A program made the position numbers and the translations under genes. The notes below the pieces were generated by a model. The model saw nothing but the letters and a program-made list of their open reading frames with translations. It did not search any database and was not told where the DNA came from. DNA of 64,000 bases from assembly GCA_011037195.1 (NCBI GenBank), contig JAAEAF010002492.1, positions 62,001-126,000 on the forward strand. The letters run 5' to 3'. This DNA is from Triatoma infestans. Taxonomy: Eukaryota > Arthropoda > Insecta > Hemiptera > Reduviidae. Positions within the stretch are counted from its first letter, which is position 1. The number at the start of each line of letters is the position of its first letter. Of this stretch, positions 47,670 to 57,940 are shown one piece after another.

Positions 47670-50600
47670 TATTTCGGAGTACGAGATAGCTTTTGGTGGT
47701 CGAATTAAGTCCTTCTTCCTCAGGTCAGATTTTAATACAGATGTACATAGATTTTTAGAACATGTACGGCCCGAAATAATAAGTATTATTAAATCTGCTT
47801 TGCATCAATTTTTTTCAATGAAAATGAATATTGTCGTTGAATGTGTCTTTAAAAATTACCATCAAGAGTTCTGTGATAGGTCGTTTAAACATCAAACCAA
47901 CCTGTTTACAATACAACAATTTAAATGAATTTCTAACTAACTCTTTTGATAAAATCAAAAAAGAAAAGGAAGAATGCCAGTTAAAAAACAGCGGGTGGTT
48001 TATGGTAGGGGTTAATGGTCTTCGCTTGAAGTTGAACAAATTTTGATCCTTTGAGATGCAATGGTTATATTAAGCTACCAAAAAATATTGAAAATAAGAA
48101 AGCCTGTGTAAATGTTCAAAATTCTGATTCCTTTTGCTTTAAATATGCTACTCTGTCCAAATTTGTTACTTCTAAACCTGAATGAGTTATTTCCTACAAC
48201 AAAGTCACACACAATTACAATTTTAATTGCATAAACTTTCTTGTACAACTTGAAGATATTCCTGTTTTTGAAAAGCTTAATAACATAACAATAAATGTTT
48301 TTGGTTTAACCGATAAAAATGAAGTGTATCCCATCAAAGTAGTTGAAGAGGAAAGTAACGACCACAGTGATTTGCTTATATTAACTAACGACCTGGGTAT
48401 GTACCATTACGTATACATAAAATATTTCGAAAGACTAGTTGGAAGGCAGATTTCAGTACATAAGGAAAGGATGATAATATGTAAACGTTGTTTCTATCAT
48501 TGCTATAATGTAGAGAAGTTTCAGTTTCATAAGACATTATGTTGCAGCAATAAACCAGCAAAAATTATTGTCCCTCCTGAAAAAACTTTCATTAAGTTCG
48601 AAAATGTTGTACGGTTCTTGAAGCTTCCATTCGTCTTGCATGCAGATTTTGAGTCTATTCTGGAACCAGTTTCCCCCAATTCTAATAGCACTGATTCTTG
48701 TACGAATAACACCCGGATAATCTATAAACATATTCCGATGAGTTTTTGCGTTCTTTTGATTAAATCAGATGAAGTTAATGACTTCTCTTTACCCGACACT
48801 CCATATTTGTACAGAGGACCAAAAGCGGCTTTTGAATTTGTAAAGTATGTGCGCGAAATAGCAGAAAAAATATCAGAGATTTACACCTTAAATCACCCTA
48901 TGCTTCCTCTGAGCAATGATGAAGAAGAGATTTGCAAAAAATCGAGCTATTGCCATATTTGTGGTTAAACGTTTAGTGTTAATGAAATTAAAGTTCGTGA
49001 CCACAGCCATCTTACAGGACGCTCCAGGGTATGGCACATCAAACTTGTAATTTGCGTGCTAAGGTCCCAAACTTTGTACCAGTTTTCATTCACAATCTCA
49101 GCGGATATGATGGACATTTTATAGTAAAGGAATTGGGTTACGATGAGAGACCAATCGAAGTAATTCCACATAGTGAGGAAAAATATATTTCATTTTCAAA
49201 AATCTTAAATAAACACATGAAAATTAGATTCCTTGATTCTTATCAGTTTTTGCCATCATCTCTTGCCGATCTCGTCAAAACTTTACCAGAATTCAAAATA
49301 ATGAAAACCTTGTTTCCTTGTCATTCATCTTTACAATTAGTAAAAGAAAAAGGTTATTTTCCATATTATGTAACATCATGGAAAATTTAAATGAAACTAA
49401 TTTACCGCCAATTGATAAATTTTATAGCACTCTAACTAGAGCTCAAATTTCCGAGCAACAATATAGTCATGCGAAAAAAGTTTGGAGTCACTTTCGTTGC
49501 AAAAATTTAGCGGAATATTCTTATGTATACCTAAAAACGGATGTTGGATTACTGGCAGAAGTTTTCGAAGCTTTCCGAGAATCTACAATAAATACTCATA
49601 AATTGGACCCATGTTATTATTTTACCACGCCTGGCCTCACTTGGGACGCTATGTTAAAATATAAAGATGTACGTATAGAACTTATGAATGATTATGATCA
49701 GATACTAATGATAGAAAAGGGTATACGAGGTGGTATTTGCCATCGCTTTGCCCAGGCCAATAATAAATTCATGCCAGATTTTGACCAGAGTAAAGAAGAA
49801 TCGTTTATTGCCAACCTTGATTGTAATAATCAATACGGTTTTGCAATGACCAAGCCGATGCCATTCGGTGATTTTGAGTGGGTAGATCCTGCTAGTATCT
49901 CACTCAGTTCAATTGATGAGGATGGAGACTACGGATTCATTTTTGATGTAGATATTAAATACCCACCCGAATTGCATAAAATACATAATGATGACTTTCC
50001 GTTTCTTCCTGAGTCTCTAAAGCCGTCTAAAATTCCTATACTAAGTTAATTTTACACTTTAATGATAGAAATGTTTTAATAGTTGTATATTGTTCACTAT
50101 ACAACATTGAAATAAGCAATAGAACATGGTGTAAACATAAAAAAAGTGTTTAGATTTAGACAAAGTCGTTGGTTAGAAAGTTATGTATGATACAATACCA
50201 GTTTAAGACAATCTGCCACCAATAATTTGGCCGTATATCTATATAAATTATTCAACAATGCCATATATGGCAAGACAATCGAAAATGTAAAGAAAAGAAT
50301 TAATTTGCAATTAGTTACCTCGGGTAAACTATTAGATAAACTGATCGTACAGTCTAATTTCCTAGATAGGACAATATTTAATGAAAAACTTGTAGCAGTG
50401 CATAAACGAAAAACTACAATCAAAATAGACAAACCTACTTATAGAGGAATGATAATGGCGATTTTAGACATTGCAAAGTCATTTATGTTTGATTTTCACT
50501 ATAATGTGATGCTCCCAAAATATGGACCAGAAAGAATTCGACTACTGTAAACAGACACAGATTCCTTTATCTACTGGATTAAAATTCATAACTTTTACGC

Positions 50601-51061
50601 TGATATAGTCAATAGTCTTCTTCCACATTTGGATACATCCAACTATGACAAAAATTTGCCGTGTTACTCTAGCTTCAATAAAAAAGTAATGGGAAAATTT
50701 AAAGATGAAGTCAGTGGACAGATAATTTTGGGCTTTGTAGGGCTGCGGTCGAAAATGTCCGCAATAAAAATCCTCACAAACGAATCAAATAGTTCAGAAG
50801 AGATAACAAAAAATTAAAGGAATAAGTAAAGCAGCGGTTCGTCAAGAAATAACATTTACTGACTATGGCAACTGCTTGAATTCAACAAACCCCACAAAGA
50901 ATAAGGTCAATATGATAAGGTCTCATTTACACGATATTTATAACATAGAAGTAAACAAAACATCACTCTCACCTTACGATGATAAAACAATTATTAAAAA
51001 ATCTGATGGAATCTCTACATATGCCTATGGACATTTCGAAACTTTGCAAAATAAAATATAA
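47670..51061 (+). pseudogene. Protein-primed-type family B DNA polymerase, broken (Polinton/Maverick-like)
   Basis: Segments in changing frames (47690-47930, 47831-48046, 48324-48968, 49031-49390, 49318-50049, 50227-50550, 50629-50817, 50876-51061) follow the order of a family B polymerase. Exonuclease motifs: HADFESI (about 48639-48656), HNLSGYDGHF (about 49091-49120) and YLKTDVGLL (about 49528-49554). Polymerase motifs: LDCNNQYGFAM (about 49815-49850), FNNAIYGKTIENV (about 50250-50290) and TDTDS (50551-50565). A TAA at 50548-50550 stands directly before the last motif. The C-terminal GISTYAYGHFETL also fits. This type copies Polinton/Maverick transposons and adintovirus-like genomes; no capsid, ATPase or integrase gene of that group is visible here. 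The number of breaks says it is a fossil. Confidence 0.8.
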
Positions 51062-51498
51062 ATATTATAAAAGAAATTTAAATTAATGTAATGTATTGTA
51101 TTTTTTCCCCAAATTTAATAATGAAAACAAAAAGTTCAAAAAGTTGTAAAAAAAAAAAAAAAATTATAAATCATAATAATTTATAAGAAGGTCTTTTTAC
51201 TTGGAAAGAAATAATTATTTTTGAAAAATAAATTTTTTTTCTTGTATCATTGAGAAGATCTTTTTTTATTTATTTTTCCCCAGTATCAAGATATGCTTTA
51301 GAAAAAAAAAATTATTATTCAAGGAATAAACACTAAAATGTACAATGTGTAGTAAGTTATAAGACTAGTCACAGCTTCTCCACATATATTAGTGTAGGAA
51401 ATGTGGTAAGTTAAAAGACTAATACACTGCTCCTCTCTACATGATTGGCTCCACGTAGCACACAACAGTCAAAGAAAAGCAGACGAGAGAGGGACCAA
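51062..51498. other. AT-rich flank of the polymerase relic
   Basis: No gene. Two short direct repeats (GTAGTAAGTTATAAGACTA near 51346 and GTGGTAAGTTAAAAGACTA near 51402) lie before the minisatellite. I could not identify terminal inverted repeats of the polymerase-bearing element. Confidence 0.4.
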
Positions 51499-51880
51499 AT
51501 GAACGGGAGGAGCACAAAAGGTCGGGTGGAGCAAGCAAGAGAGGAGCACAAAAGGTCGGGTGGAGCAAGCAAGAGAGGAGCACAAAAGGCCGGGTGGAGC
51601 AAGCGAGAGAGGAGCGAAAAGGTAGGGTGGAGCACACAAGGTCGGGTGGAGCAAGCGACAGAGGAGCAAAAAGGTAGAGCACATTAGGGCGGGTGGAGGA
51701 AGCGAGAGAGGAGCGAAAAATGTAGAGAGAAGCATATTAGGGCTGGTGGAGCAAGCGAGAGAGGAACGAAAAGCTAGGTGGAGCTCATTAGGGCGGGTGG
51801 AGCAAGCGAGAGAGGAGCAGGAAATGTCGGCAGGAGCAAAAAAATAGCCGGGAGGAGCAAAAAAGGTAGGGTGGAGCCTC
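51499..51880. repeat. GC-rich minisatellite, 34-bp unit
   Basis: Tandem copies of a 34-bp unit (AGGAGCACAAAAGGTCGGGT + GGAGCAAGCAAGAG) are near perfect at about 51540-51640 and become irregular to about 51880. Open frames on both strands here are by-products of the repeat. Confidence 0.85.
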
Positions 51881-51924
51881 GCTCCTCTTGGCTCCTCCGC
51901 TTCTCTGGCCCAGAAGCCCCATAA

Positions 51925-52757
51925 ATACACTACCCCCTTCTATACGATGCCCAGTCTTGGTTGATTTTGGCTTTGTTGAACAGCCTTCTCACCTCTCTTC
52001 TCCTTCTTTTGAGGTGATCGTTCCACCAGACTGTCTTCGACCATTAGGCCTTTCCCTGTCCGGACAGTTTTCCTGGTAGGCGTCCAAAATCGCCTCGGTC
52101 ACCAGTGCCATAGCCCGTTCCACACTTTCAGTCGTCCTTACGTCCACCTTAAGATCACCGAGAGACTCTCTGAGACTCCCAACAAATCCCTTCCAGTGAG
52201 TCTACCTCGGGTTCGAAGCCAATAATGACCAATGGTGAAGTGCCTATATCGAACCTAATGTGCCTATGATCCGAGCACGATGGTTCACTTGATACATGCC
52301 AGTGAGCAATTTTGCTCAACATATACCGCGAGGCTAGCGACACATCCAGCACCTCCCTCCTAGCTGCAGTCACGAAAGTTGGTTCCGAGCCTAAATTAGC
52401 TACATGCAACCCTTCACCAGTGATGAATTCATAAAGGTACTTACCCCTTTGATTGATGTCGGTGCTCCCCAGGCAGTGTTATGCCATTGGCGACGCATCC
52501 CAGCACCAGCTGTAAGTTCCCACCTCTGCAATAGTCCATCGCTCTTCTCAATAGACAGAGGGGGAAGTCCTCATCACCGGGGAAATGCGCTGAGCTAATG
52601 ACCAGCCTTTCCGCTCCCTCTTCGGTGTTGATAGTTTGGAGAGCTGTAACACAATCGGCGGAGCACAGCTCCGGTATCAGTCCACAGCTCACCTCATTAC
52701 TATGTACTATACATGCTCGAGATCTACTTTTAGACTTGTTGTACAGTACCTTCCCAA
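51925..52757 (-). pseudogene. LINE-J endonuclease fragment (3' piece)
   Basis: On the minus strand the sense reads KIGKVLYNKSKSRSRACIV (from 52757), CVTALQTINTEEGAERLVIS (52692-52441), TFVTAARREVLDVSLASRYM with CSDHRHIRFDI (52409-52155), then the linker to RT (SVERAMALVTEAILDAYQEN; FNKAKINQDWASYRRG near 51930). This is the endonuclease of an R1/I- or Jockey-type LINE. Frames are broken. It continues across LINE-I to 57941-58540. It ends where the minisatellite begins. Confidence 0.7.
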
Positions 52758-52761
52758 TTTT

Positions 52762-52780
52762 GAGGGGCCCCGCGCCCCTC
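52762..52780. repeat. GC-rich hairpin at the 5' end of LINE-I
   Basis: GAGGGGC-CCCGC-GCCCCTC forms a perfect 7-bp stem with a 5-base loop within the first 25 bases of the element. Confidence 0.7.
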
Positions 52781-53152
52781 GCTTATTTAATTGTTGAGCA
52801 TTTTATAAAACTGATACTGTGAAAGTTCTGTTTTTGTGGGATTTATAACATTTAGAGTGATAAAGTGAACTTTCTGCTTGACGAGTCACAAAAGCCAGTG
52901 TACAGCTTTGTGGCTGTTTGGTCAGCGAGTGGTCTCCTGCGTCCACGTTCGCCGGGGCTGGACACCAGACAGAGTTTGGAAGTGAAGTTGCACCATTTCT
53001 GTCTGGGCTAAAGGGAGATATTCACTTGTAGAGGGGACGGAGGGCACCAAACCGCTCTTTTCAGAGCGAGGGCGTAAGCTTCGGCTTGAGCCCACTGTAT
53101 ATATTGTAAATAGTTTTTATTGTAAATAGTAATATTAAGCACTATAATATAA

Positions 53153-54712
53153 ATGACGAGCACACCGAAAAGAGCTAGATCGTCTAGTCCTTTCTCGGAT
53201 TTAGAAATGACTCCACCTTGCCTAAAAGGCATAACAGGTGGTATCCGCAAGAAATTATTCAAAGACGAGCAACCACAGGTTGCGAAAACTGTTCGAAAGG
53301 TCAAAGAGACCATAATTGACGAAGTAGGTCCTACTGAAGCGAAAGACCTACCCGAGAACTTTAAAGCAGACTGCAATGAGAGTAGGATCACAAATGGGTA
53401 TGGGACCGGTGATCCCCTCTTGAGAGCGAGCGAGATAGAGCTCGAGATAATGTCCTACTGCCAGGACCCTTCGGTCAAAATAAGCAAGAGTAACACCTTG
53501 TTTATAACAAGAAAAGTCAAGGAAGTGACGGCCCTCGTTAATGAGATGGCCACTCGTGTCGCTCGGCTTGAGGGTAAACTCGCTGCGGCAGACAACGAGA
53601 CAATGAAAAAGCAGCAAGCCTTGGAGATGGCAGTGCTCTGCATTTTGGAGAACACTGACCAGATCAAGGCTGATACGACGAAATTGTCCGTGTCGCCGCT
53701 TGAGGCCCGTAGGCCGACAAGAGAACGCAAAGGCGCGGTCGAGATGAAGAAAAAAGTCACCGCTAGACCATCATCCGCAACGGCTTTTTCCTATGCGGAA
53801 GCGGTGGCTAAAGGAAGCCAGCCTGAGGGAAAGCAGGCTAAGACTAAGTCGAAGACTATGTCTAAGACGAAGTCTATAAAAACGCAGGAAAAGAAAAAGC
53901 AGCCCAAAAAGGCAGTAAAGCAGCCACTGCCTAAGAAAAAGCACGTGGTCCTGATCAGGCCACAAGATGAGCAGGCAGTGCAGACCAGTGATGAAACAAA
54001 AGAAATCTTGAAGGGCAGTCTTAACCCTTCTGAGGAAGGCTGGCAGGTCGTATCCCTCCGACGAGCCAGGAATAAGACACTCCTAGTTGAAACAGGAGGC
54101 CCAGAGCAAGCGCAAGCCTTGCTAAACAATGAAAAATTGCGGAACGCTGGTCTACACGCTGAGCTGCCTAAGAAGCGGCTTCCAAAAATGATTATTTTCG
54201 ACGTGCCTAGCGATCTCGATGACGCGAAAATAATGAAAGCCATATACGATCAGAATTTGGGATCAGTTTTGCCGAAACCTGAGTTCCAGGACTCCTTTCG
54301 AGTGTTGGCCAAGTCAGGTAAGAGCAAAAATGGTTTGCAGAATTGGGTAGTAGAAGTCACGTCTAAAATGCGTGAACTTCTAAAGACAGGAACCCTGAGT
54401 CGTGACAGGGTATATATAGAATGGAGTCGTTGTAAGGTTATGGACCATAATCAGGCGTCACGCTGCTATAAGTGTCAAATATACGGGCACGTGGCAAAGT
54501 ACTGCAAGGAGAGCGATCTCACTTGCGGACACTGTGCCACGAAAGGACATAGCTATGACAAGTGCCCAAATAAAGCCGAGTCCCCGGCATGTGCCGCCTG
54601 TAAGGCATTCCATAAGCCGCACAACCACTCCGTAAAGAGCAAAAAATGCCCAGCTTACCAGAATGCTTTAGACCGACAACTGGCCAACACAGACTATGGC
54701 AGAAGTCCATAA
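53153..54712 (+). CDS. LINE-I ORF1: gag-like RNA-binding protein with CCHC knuckles
   Basis: This 519-residue frame is intact. It starts with a Ser/Arg-rich N-terminus (MTSTPKRARSSSPFSDLEM). A helical region (about 110-175) and a very Lys-rich linker (about 215-262) follow. Then comes a central domain (GWQVVSLRRARNKTLLVETG, KMIIFDVPSDLDDAKIMKAI) of the type in R1/I gag-like proteins. Three zinc knuckles close it (CYKCQIYGHVAKYC, CGHCATKGHSYDKC, CAACKAFHKPHNH). It would package LINE RNA. It overlaps ORF2 by 17 bases (54696-54712), as is common in R1-group elements. Confidence 0.9.
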   Translation: MTSTPKRARSSSPFSDLEMTPPCLKGITGGIRKKLFKDEQPQVAKTVRKVKETIIDEVGPTEAKDLPENFKADCNESRITNGYGTGDPLLRASEIELEIMSYCQDPSVKISKSNTLFITRKVKEVTALVNEMATRVARLEGKLAAADNETMKKQQALEMAVLCILENTDQIKADTTKLSVSPLEARRPTRERKGAVEMKKKVTARPSSATAFSYAEAVAKGSQPEGKQAKTKSKTMSKTKSIKTQEKKKQPKKAVKQPLPKKKHVVLIRPQDEQAVQTSDETKEILKGSLNPSEEGWQVVSLRRARNKTLLVETGGPEQAQALLNNEKLRNAGLHAELPKKRLPKMIIFDVPSDLDDAKIMKAIYDQNLGSVLPKPEFQDSFRVLAKSGKSKNGLQNWVVEVTSKMRELLKTGTLSRDRVYIEWSRCKVMDHNQASRCYKCQIYGHVAKYCKESDLTCGHCATKGHSYDKCPNKAESPACAACKAFHKPHNHSVKSKKCPAYQNALDRQLANTDYGRSP

Positions 54713-55357
54713 TAACACGGCAACAGGCCTGAGAGTGTTGCAGCTAAATGCGCAACGCTCAAAAACAGTAATGGCAGAAGCACGAGAGCTCATCTATTCA
54801 AAGGGCATAGATGTTGCACTTATCCAGGAGCCCTATACGTTCAAAGCGAGCGTCAAGGGTCTGGGATTGCAGCATCGTATCATTCACGCTTCATGTGACG
54901 GATGGATTTGGACTGCAGTGGCGGTGTGCAATCCAGACATCACTCTATTGCGTCTTCCTCAGTACAGCGCCAGTCATTGTACCTGCGTGCTGTTAACTGC
55001 GGCAAATGGCGTTGAGTTGATGCTGGTGAGTTTGTATTGCCAACCATCGGGCGATACAACGCCAGCTATTGCTCATCTAGGCCGGCTCATAAGAGAAAAC
55101 AGAGGAAAAAAGATTATTGTGGCTGCTGACATAAATGCATGGTCACCCATGTGGCACGATGACGCACTGGACGACAGAGGCAGACACTTTGAGGAGTGTT
55201 TTGTCGCTAACATGTGTGGTCAACGAGCCCGGACACAAGAAAACTTTTGCTGGAAATGGAAACTGCGCGGAGCATAACCTTGATGTAACCTTGTGTACAG
55301 CTTCGGCTGTTGACAGGGTCAGGGTTGGAGGGTGGTTGACTGGGTAACTGGTGATCA
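54696..55357 (+). CDS. LINE-I ORF2 N-terminus: endonuclease
   Basis: The ATG at 54696 overlaps the end of ORF1. The endonuclease shows LQLNAQRSKTVMAEARELI, VALIQEPYTFKASVKGLGL, ELMLVSLYCQP and IIVAADINAWSPMWHDD. The frame leaves coding sense near 55235, is read in another frame to about 55330 (NLDVTLCTASAVDRVRV), and returns to the first frame at WVTGDHRAILF. This looks like two compensating indels. The stop at 55277 is therefore internal. The enzyme nicks the target DNA for insertion. Confidence 0.85.
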
Positions 55358-55835
55358 CAGGGCGATACTTTTTGAAGTTGCCTGGGACACCAGGCCGTGC
55401 GCCACCTTCGAGGGTCTAGAAAGATTCTCAGTCAAATGTGTTGACTGGGAAAGATACAAGACACTCCTCCAGCGCAGAATAGACACGCTAAATGTCCAAG
55501 GGGATACCATTGATGGTGTCGATATAGCGGTCACGGAGCTGACGGAGGCAGTAGCTGGCACAAGTGGGGAAGTGCTAAAGAAAATACCCACAAGTCGCAC
55601 ACGCCGTGTTCCTTGGTGGACACGGGAGCTGACTGTGGCCAAGAAAGACGTCGCAAAGAGGCGAAGAAGATACCAACGGGAACGGAATGAGGGATCCCGT
55701 CAAAGATATATAGATGAGTATCGAGATGCTCGAAAAAGATATAAAAAGATGGTGTATCAGGCCAAGACTTCTAGCTGGCGGGAGTTAGTGGAGTCGGAAG
55801 GCAATAATGATCCGTGGGGCAAACTCGAAAAATAA
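55332..55835 (+). CDS. LINE-I ORF2 endonuclease end and linker
   Basis: It begins with the last endonuclease motif (VTGDHRAILFEVAW) and continues as the basic linker before RT (PWWTRELTVAKKDVAKRRRR, YRDARKRYKKMVYQAKTSSW). The stop at 55833-55835 (GKLEK then TAA) comes just after WGK; the RT part is read from about 55830 in another frame. It is one protein with both neighbours. Confidence 0.85.
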   Translation: MVDWVTGDHRAILFEVAWDTRPCATFEGLERFSVKCVDWERYKTLLQRRIDTLNVQGDTIDGVDIAVTELTEAVAGTSGEVLKKIPTSRTRRVPWWTRELTVAKKDVAKRRRRYQRERNEGSRQRYIDEYRDARKRYKKMVYQAKTSSWRELVESEGNNDPWGKLEK

Positions 55836-57847
55836 GGACCGACCTGGTACTCGCTAGTCTAAATATAGACGGAGTGCCGGGTGCTGGTTCCTGGCAGCAA
55901 TCAACAGAGCATTTGTTGAAAGTGCTTCTTCCTGGGGATTGTCCTTCGGACGACACGCAATTGCAAAAAGGTCGTCGCGAAGCAGCATACGAGTCACCAG
56001 CTCTCACGGACTCCATCACAGAATTTGATATATTCGATGTTAAGTATGTTATTGGAGAGATTAAAAATAAAAAGGCTCCCGGCATAGATATGATAAATGG
56101 AGAAATTGTCCGGAAGAATGAGGACGTATTAAGCCAATACCTGCTTGACCTTTTCAATGGATGCCTGAGATTGGGATACTTTCCCACTCAATGGAAAACA
56201 GGGCTTGTAAAAGTTTTATATAAAGGATCAAACAAGCCCGTGAATGATGCAAAGTCGTATCGATTGATACAACTCCTGCCCGTTTTCGGGAAACTGCTGG
56301 AGAAACTGATTATAATGAGATTAAAAAGCTTTATCAGTTTCAGTCCCAACCAGTATGGTTTTGTATCGGGAAGATCGACGACAGATGCCATCATGAAAAT
56401 CCTTGAATTGGTGCGTGGCAGTGGGCACAAGTACGTTCTCACAGTATTCCTGGACATAGCTGGGGCCTTCGATAATGTCTGGTGGCCGACTGTTTTGGAG
56501 TCACTAAGAAGACGAGATTGTCCACCATGTCTTCTAAAACTAATACAAAGCTACCTTACCCAGAGGGTAGCGATGTTAGTGACTCAAGCCGGCGAGGTCT
56601 CACGACCAATAACTAAAGGTTGTCCGCAGGGCTCGGTGGTGGGTCCGTTCCTGTGGAACCTAGTGATGGAAGAGCTGTTGAAACAGACCGATAAATTGGA
56701 TTACTGTGACTCGGTTGCATACGCTGATGACCTAGCAATAGTTGTCCATGGAGATTCTCGGAGGGAGATAGAGGAGCGTGCTTGCACAGCTGTGTCTCTA
56801 ATAAAAAGATGGTGTCAAGGGGAAAAGCTGCAGATTTCGTTTGAGAAGTCGAAAGTGATGCTCATGAAAGGCAAGCTTCATCCCAGTCGTCCACCTTGGA
56901 TCCGGGTGGACGAACAAAGAATAGTCCACGTAACCCAGTTCGAGTATCTGGGCGTGCTCCTGGATTGGAAGCTTTCTTTTAAGCCCCACATTCAGCGAGT
57001 CGCCTCTAGATGCTTAAATTTATACCAGGGGATCAAAAGAGTAGCCCGTGGAGAGTGGGGGCTGAAGACTGGTGTGGCTCTGACCATCTACAGGGGCGTG
57101 ATTGAGAATGTCGCAACGTACGCATCTGCCTGTTGGGCTGAAAAGCTGGACATGCAGTCGTACCGCGACATCCTATTAAGAATGCAAAGAGCTATTTTAT
57201 GCTCGGTGACTAGGGCCTATGCGACGACGTCCACGGCCTCCTTACCGGTGGTCGCTGGAGTGTTGCCGCTTGATCTCCAAGCAGAGATGAGGGCCCTAAG
57301 ATACAGATACCAAAAGAGGGGCCTGATCGTCCTTGATGGTCGGGAGTTGTCTAGTCAGATGCCTCCCGCTCTCGTAAAGAAAACGATCCGAGAGTATGAG
57401 ATAGGGAAGTGGCAAAGACGCTGGGATGAGGCAGAGACAGGAAGGACTACTTATGAGTTCTTTCCAAATCTGCATCACAGACTGTCGATGCGATGGCTGC
57501 GGCTATCCCAGACCGTAACACAATATTTCACGGGGCAAGGGGAGTTCAATTCCAGGCTCTTCGACTTGGGATTGAAAGATTCCCCAAATTGTGAATGCGG
57601 TCAGCAGGACACGGTGCATCACGTTCTCTTCCGGTGTCCTCTCCTCGACGAAGCTAGAATCCATATGGAATTCAAGCTGATAAGTAGGGGGGAGAACTGG
57701 CCGGGAGAATGTAAAGAGCTGGTAACGAATGCAAGGAATTTCGAAGACTTTGTCGAGTTCGCTCAAGAAGTCGCAGTGATAAGAAGGACTAGACGTATAA
57801 GTAGAGGTCCGCCTCCCCGTGGCAGGGACGGGAACTTATCTACCTAA
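55814..57847 (+). CDS. LINE-I ORF2: reverse transcriptase and C-terminal zinc motif
   Basis: This uninterrupted 677-residue frame has RT motifs in order: KNKKAPGIDMINGEIV, YRLIQLLPVFGKLLEKLI, GFVSGRSTTDAIMKIL, TVFLDIAGAFDNVWW, KGCPQGSVVGPFLWNLVM and the catalytic loop AYADDLAIVV (about 56719-56748). The thumb (FEYLGVLLDWKLSFKPHI) follows, then the C-terminal motif CECGQQDTVHHVLFRCP (about 57592-57642). No RNase H domain is seen after RT, which favours the R1 group; the (TAA)n tail is better known from I-type elements. It stops at 57847, 73 bases before the TAA tail. Confidence 0.9.
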   Translation: MGQTRKIRTDLVLASLNIDGVPGAGSWQQSTEHLLKVLLPGDCPSDDTQLQKGRREAAYESPALTDSITEFDIFDVKYVIGEIKNKKAPGIDMINGEIVRKNEDVLSQYLLDLFNGCLRLGYFPTQWKTGLVKVLYKGSNKPVNDAKSYRLIQLLPVFGKLLEKLIIMRLKSFISFSPNQYGFVSGRSTTDAIMKILELVRGSGHKYVLTVFLDIAGAFDNVWWPTVLESLRRRDCPPCLLKLIQSYLTQRVAMLVTQAGEVSRPITKGCPQGSVVGPFLWNLVMEELLKQTDKLDYCDSVAYADDLAIVVHGDSRREIEERACTAVSLIKRWCQGEKLQISFEKSKVMLMKGKLHPSRPPWIRVDEQRIVHVTQFEYLGVLLDWKLSFKPHIQRVASRCLNLYQGIKRVARGEWGLKTGVALTIYRGVIENVATYASACWAEKLDMQSYRDILLRMQRAILCSVTRAYATTSTASLPVVAGVLPLDLQAEMRALRYRYQKRGLIVLDGRELSSQMPPALVKKTIREYEIGKWQRRWDEAETGRTTYEFFPNLHHRLSMRWLRLSQTVTQYFTGQGEFNSRLFDLGLKDSPNCECGQQDTVHHVLFRCPLLDEARIHMEFKLISRGENWPGECKELVTNARNFEDFVEFAQEVAVIRRTRRISRGPPPRGRDGNLST

Positions 57848-57940
57848 GTAGATGAGGCTAAGTGACCATAGGCACCGGTTTTGGCGCTACGCGCTTGGTA
57901 CGGTGGCTAAGAGTGTGCGTAATAATAATAATAATAATAA

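Larger units (their letters stand above)
52758..57940 (+). mobile_element. Full-length R1/I-type LINE-I inserted in LINE-J
   Basis: The 13-bp target duplication AGTACCTTCCCAA is at 52745-52757 and 57941-57953. The element has a 5' untranslated region (52758-53152) opening with a GC-rich hairpin, ORF1, an overlapping ORF2 and a tail of seven TAA units (57920-57940). It appears complete but ORF2 has a few frame breaks. Confidence 0.92.

Noticed and set aside
51499..51880. Regular repeat considered as a CRISPR array
   Set aside because: No unique spacers between repeats, and the genome is clearly eukaryotic.
51411..51930. Several Leu/Pro/Cys-rich minus-strand frames that look like a secreted or membrane protein
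   Set aside because: They are translations of the 34-bp minisatellite; all frames stay open because the repeat lacks stops.
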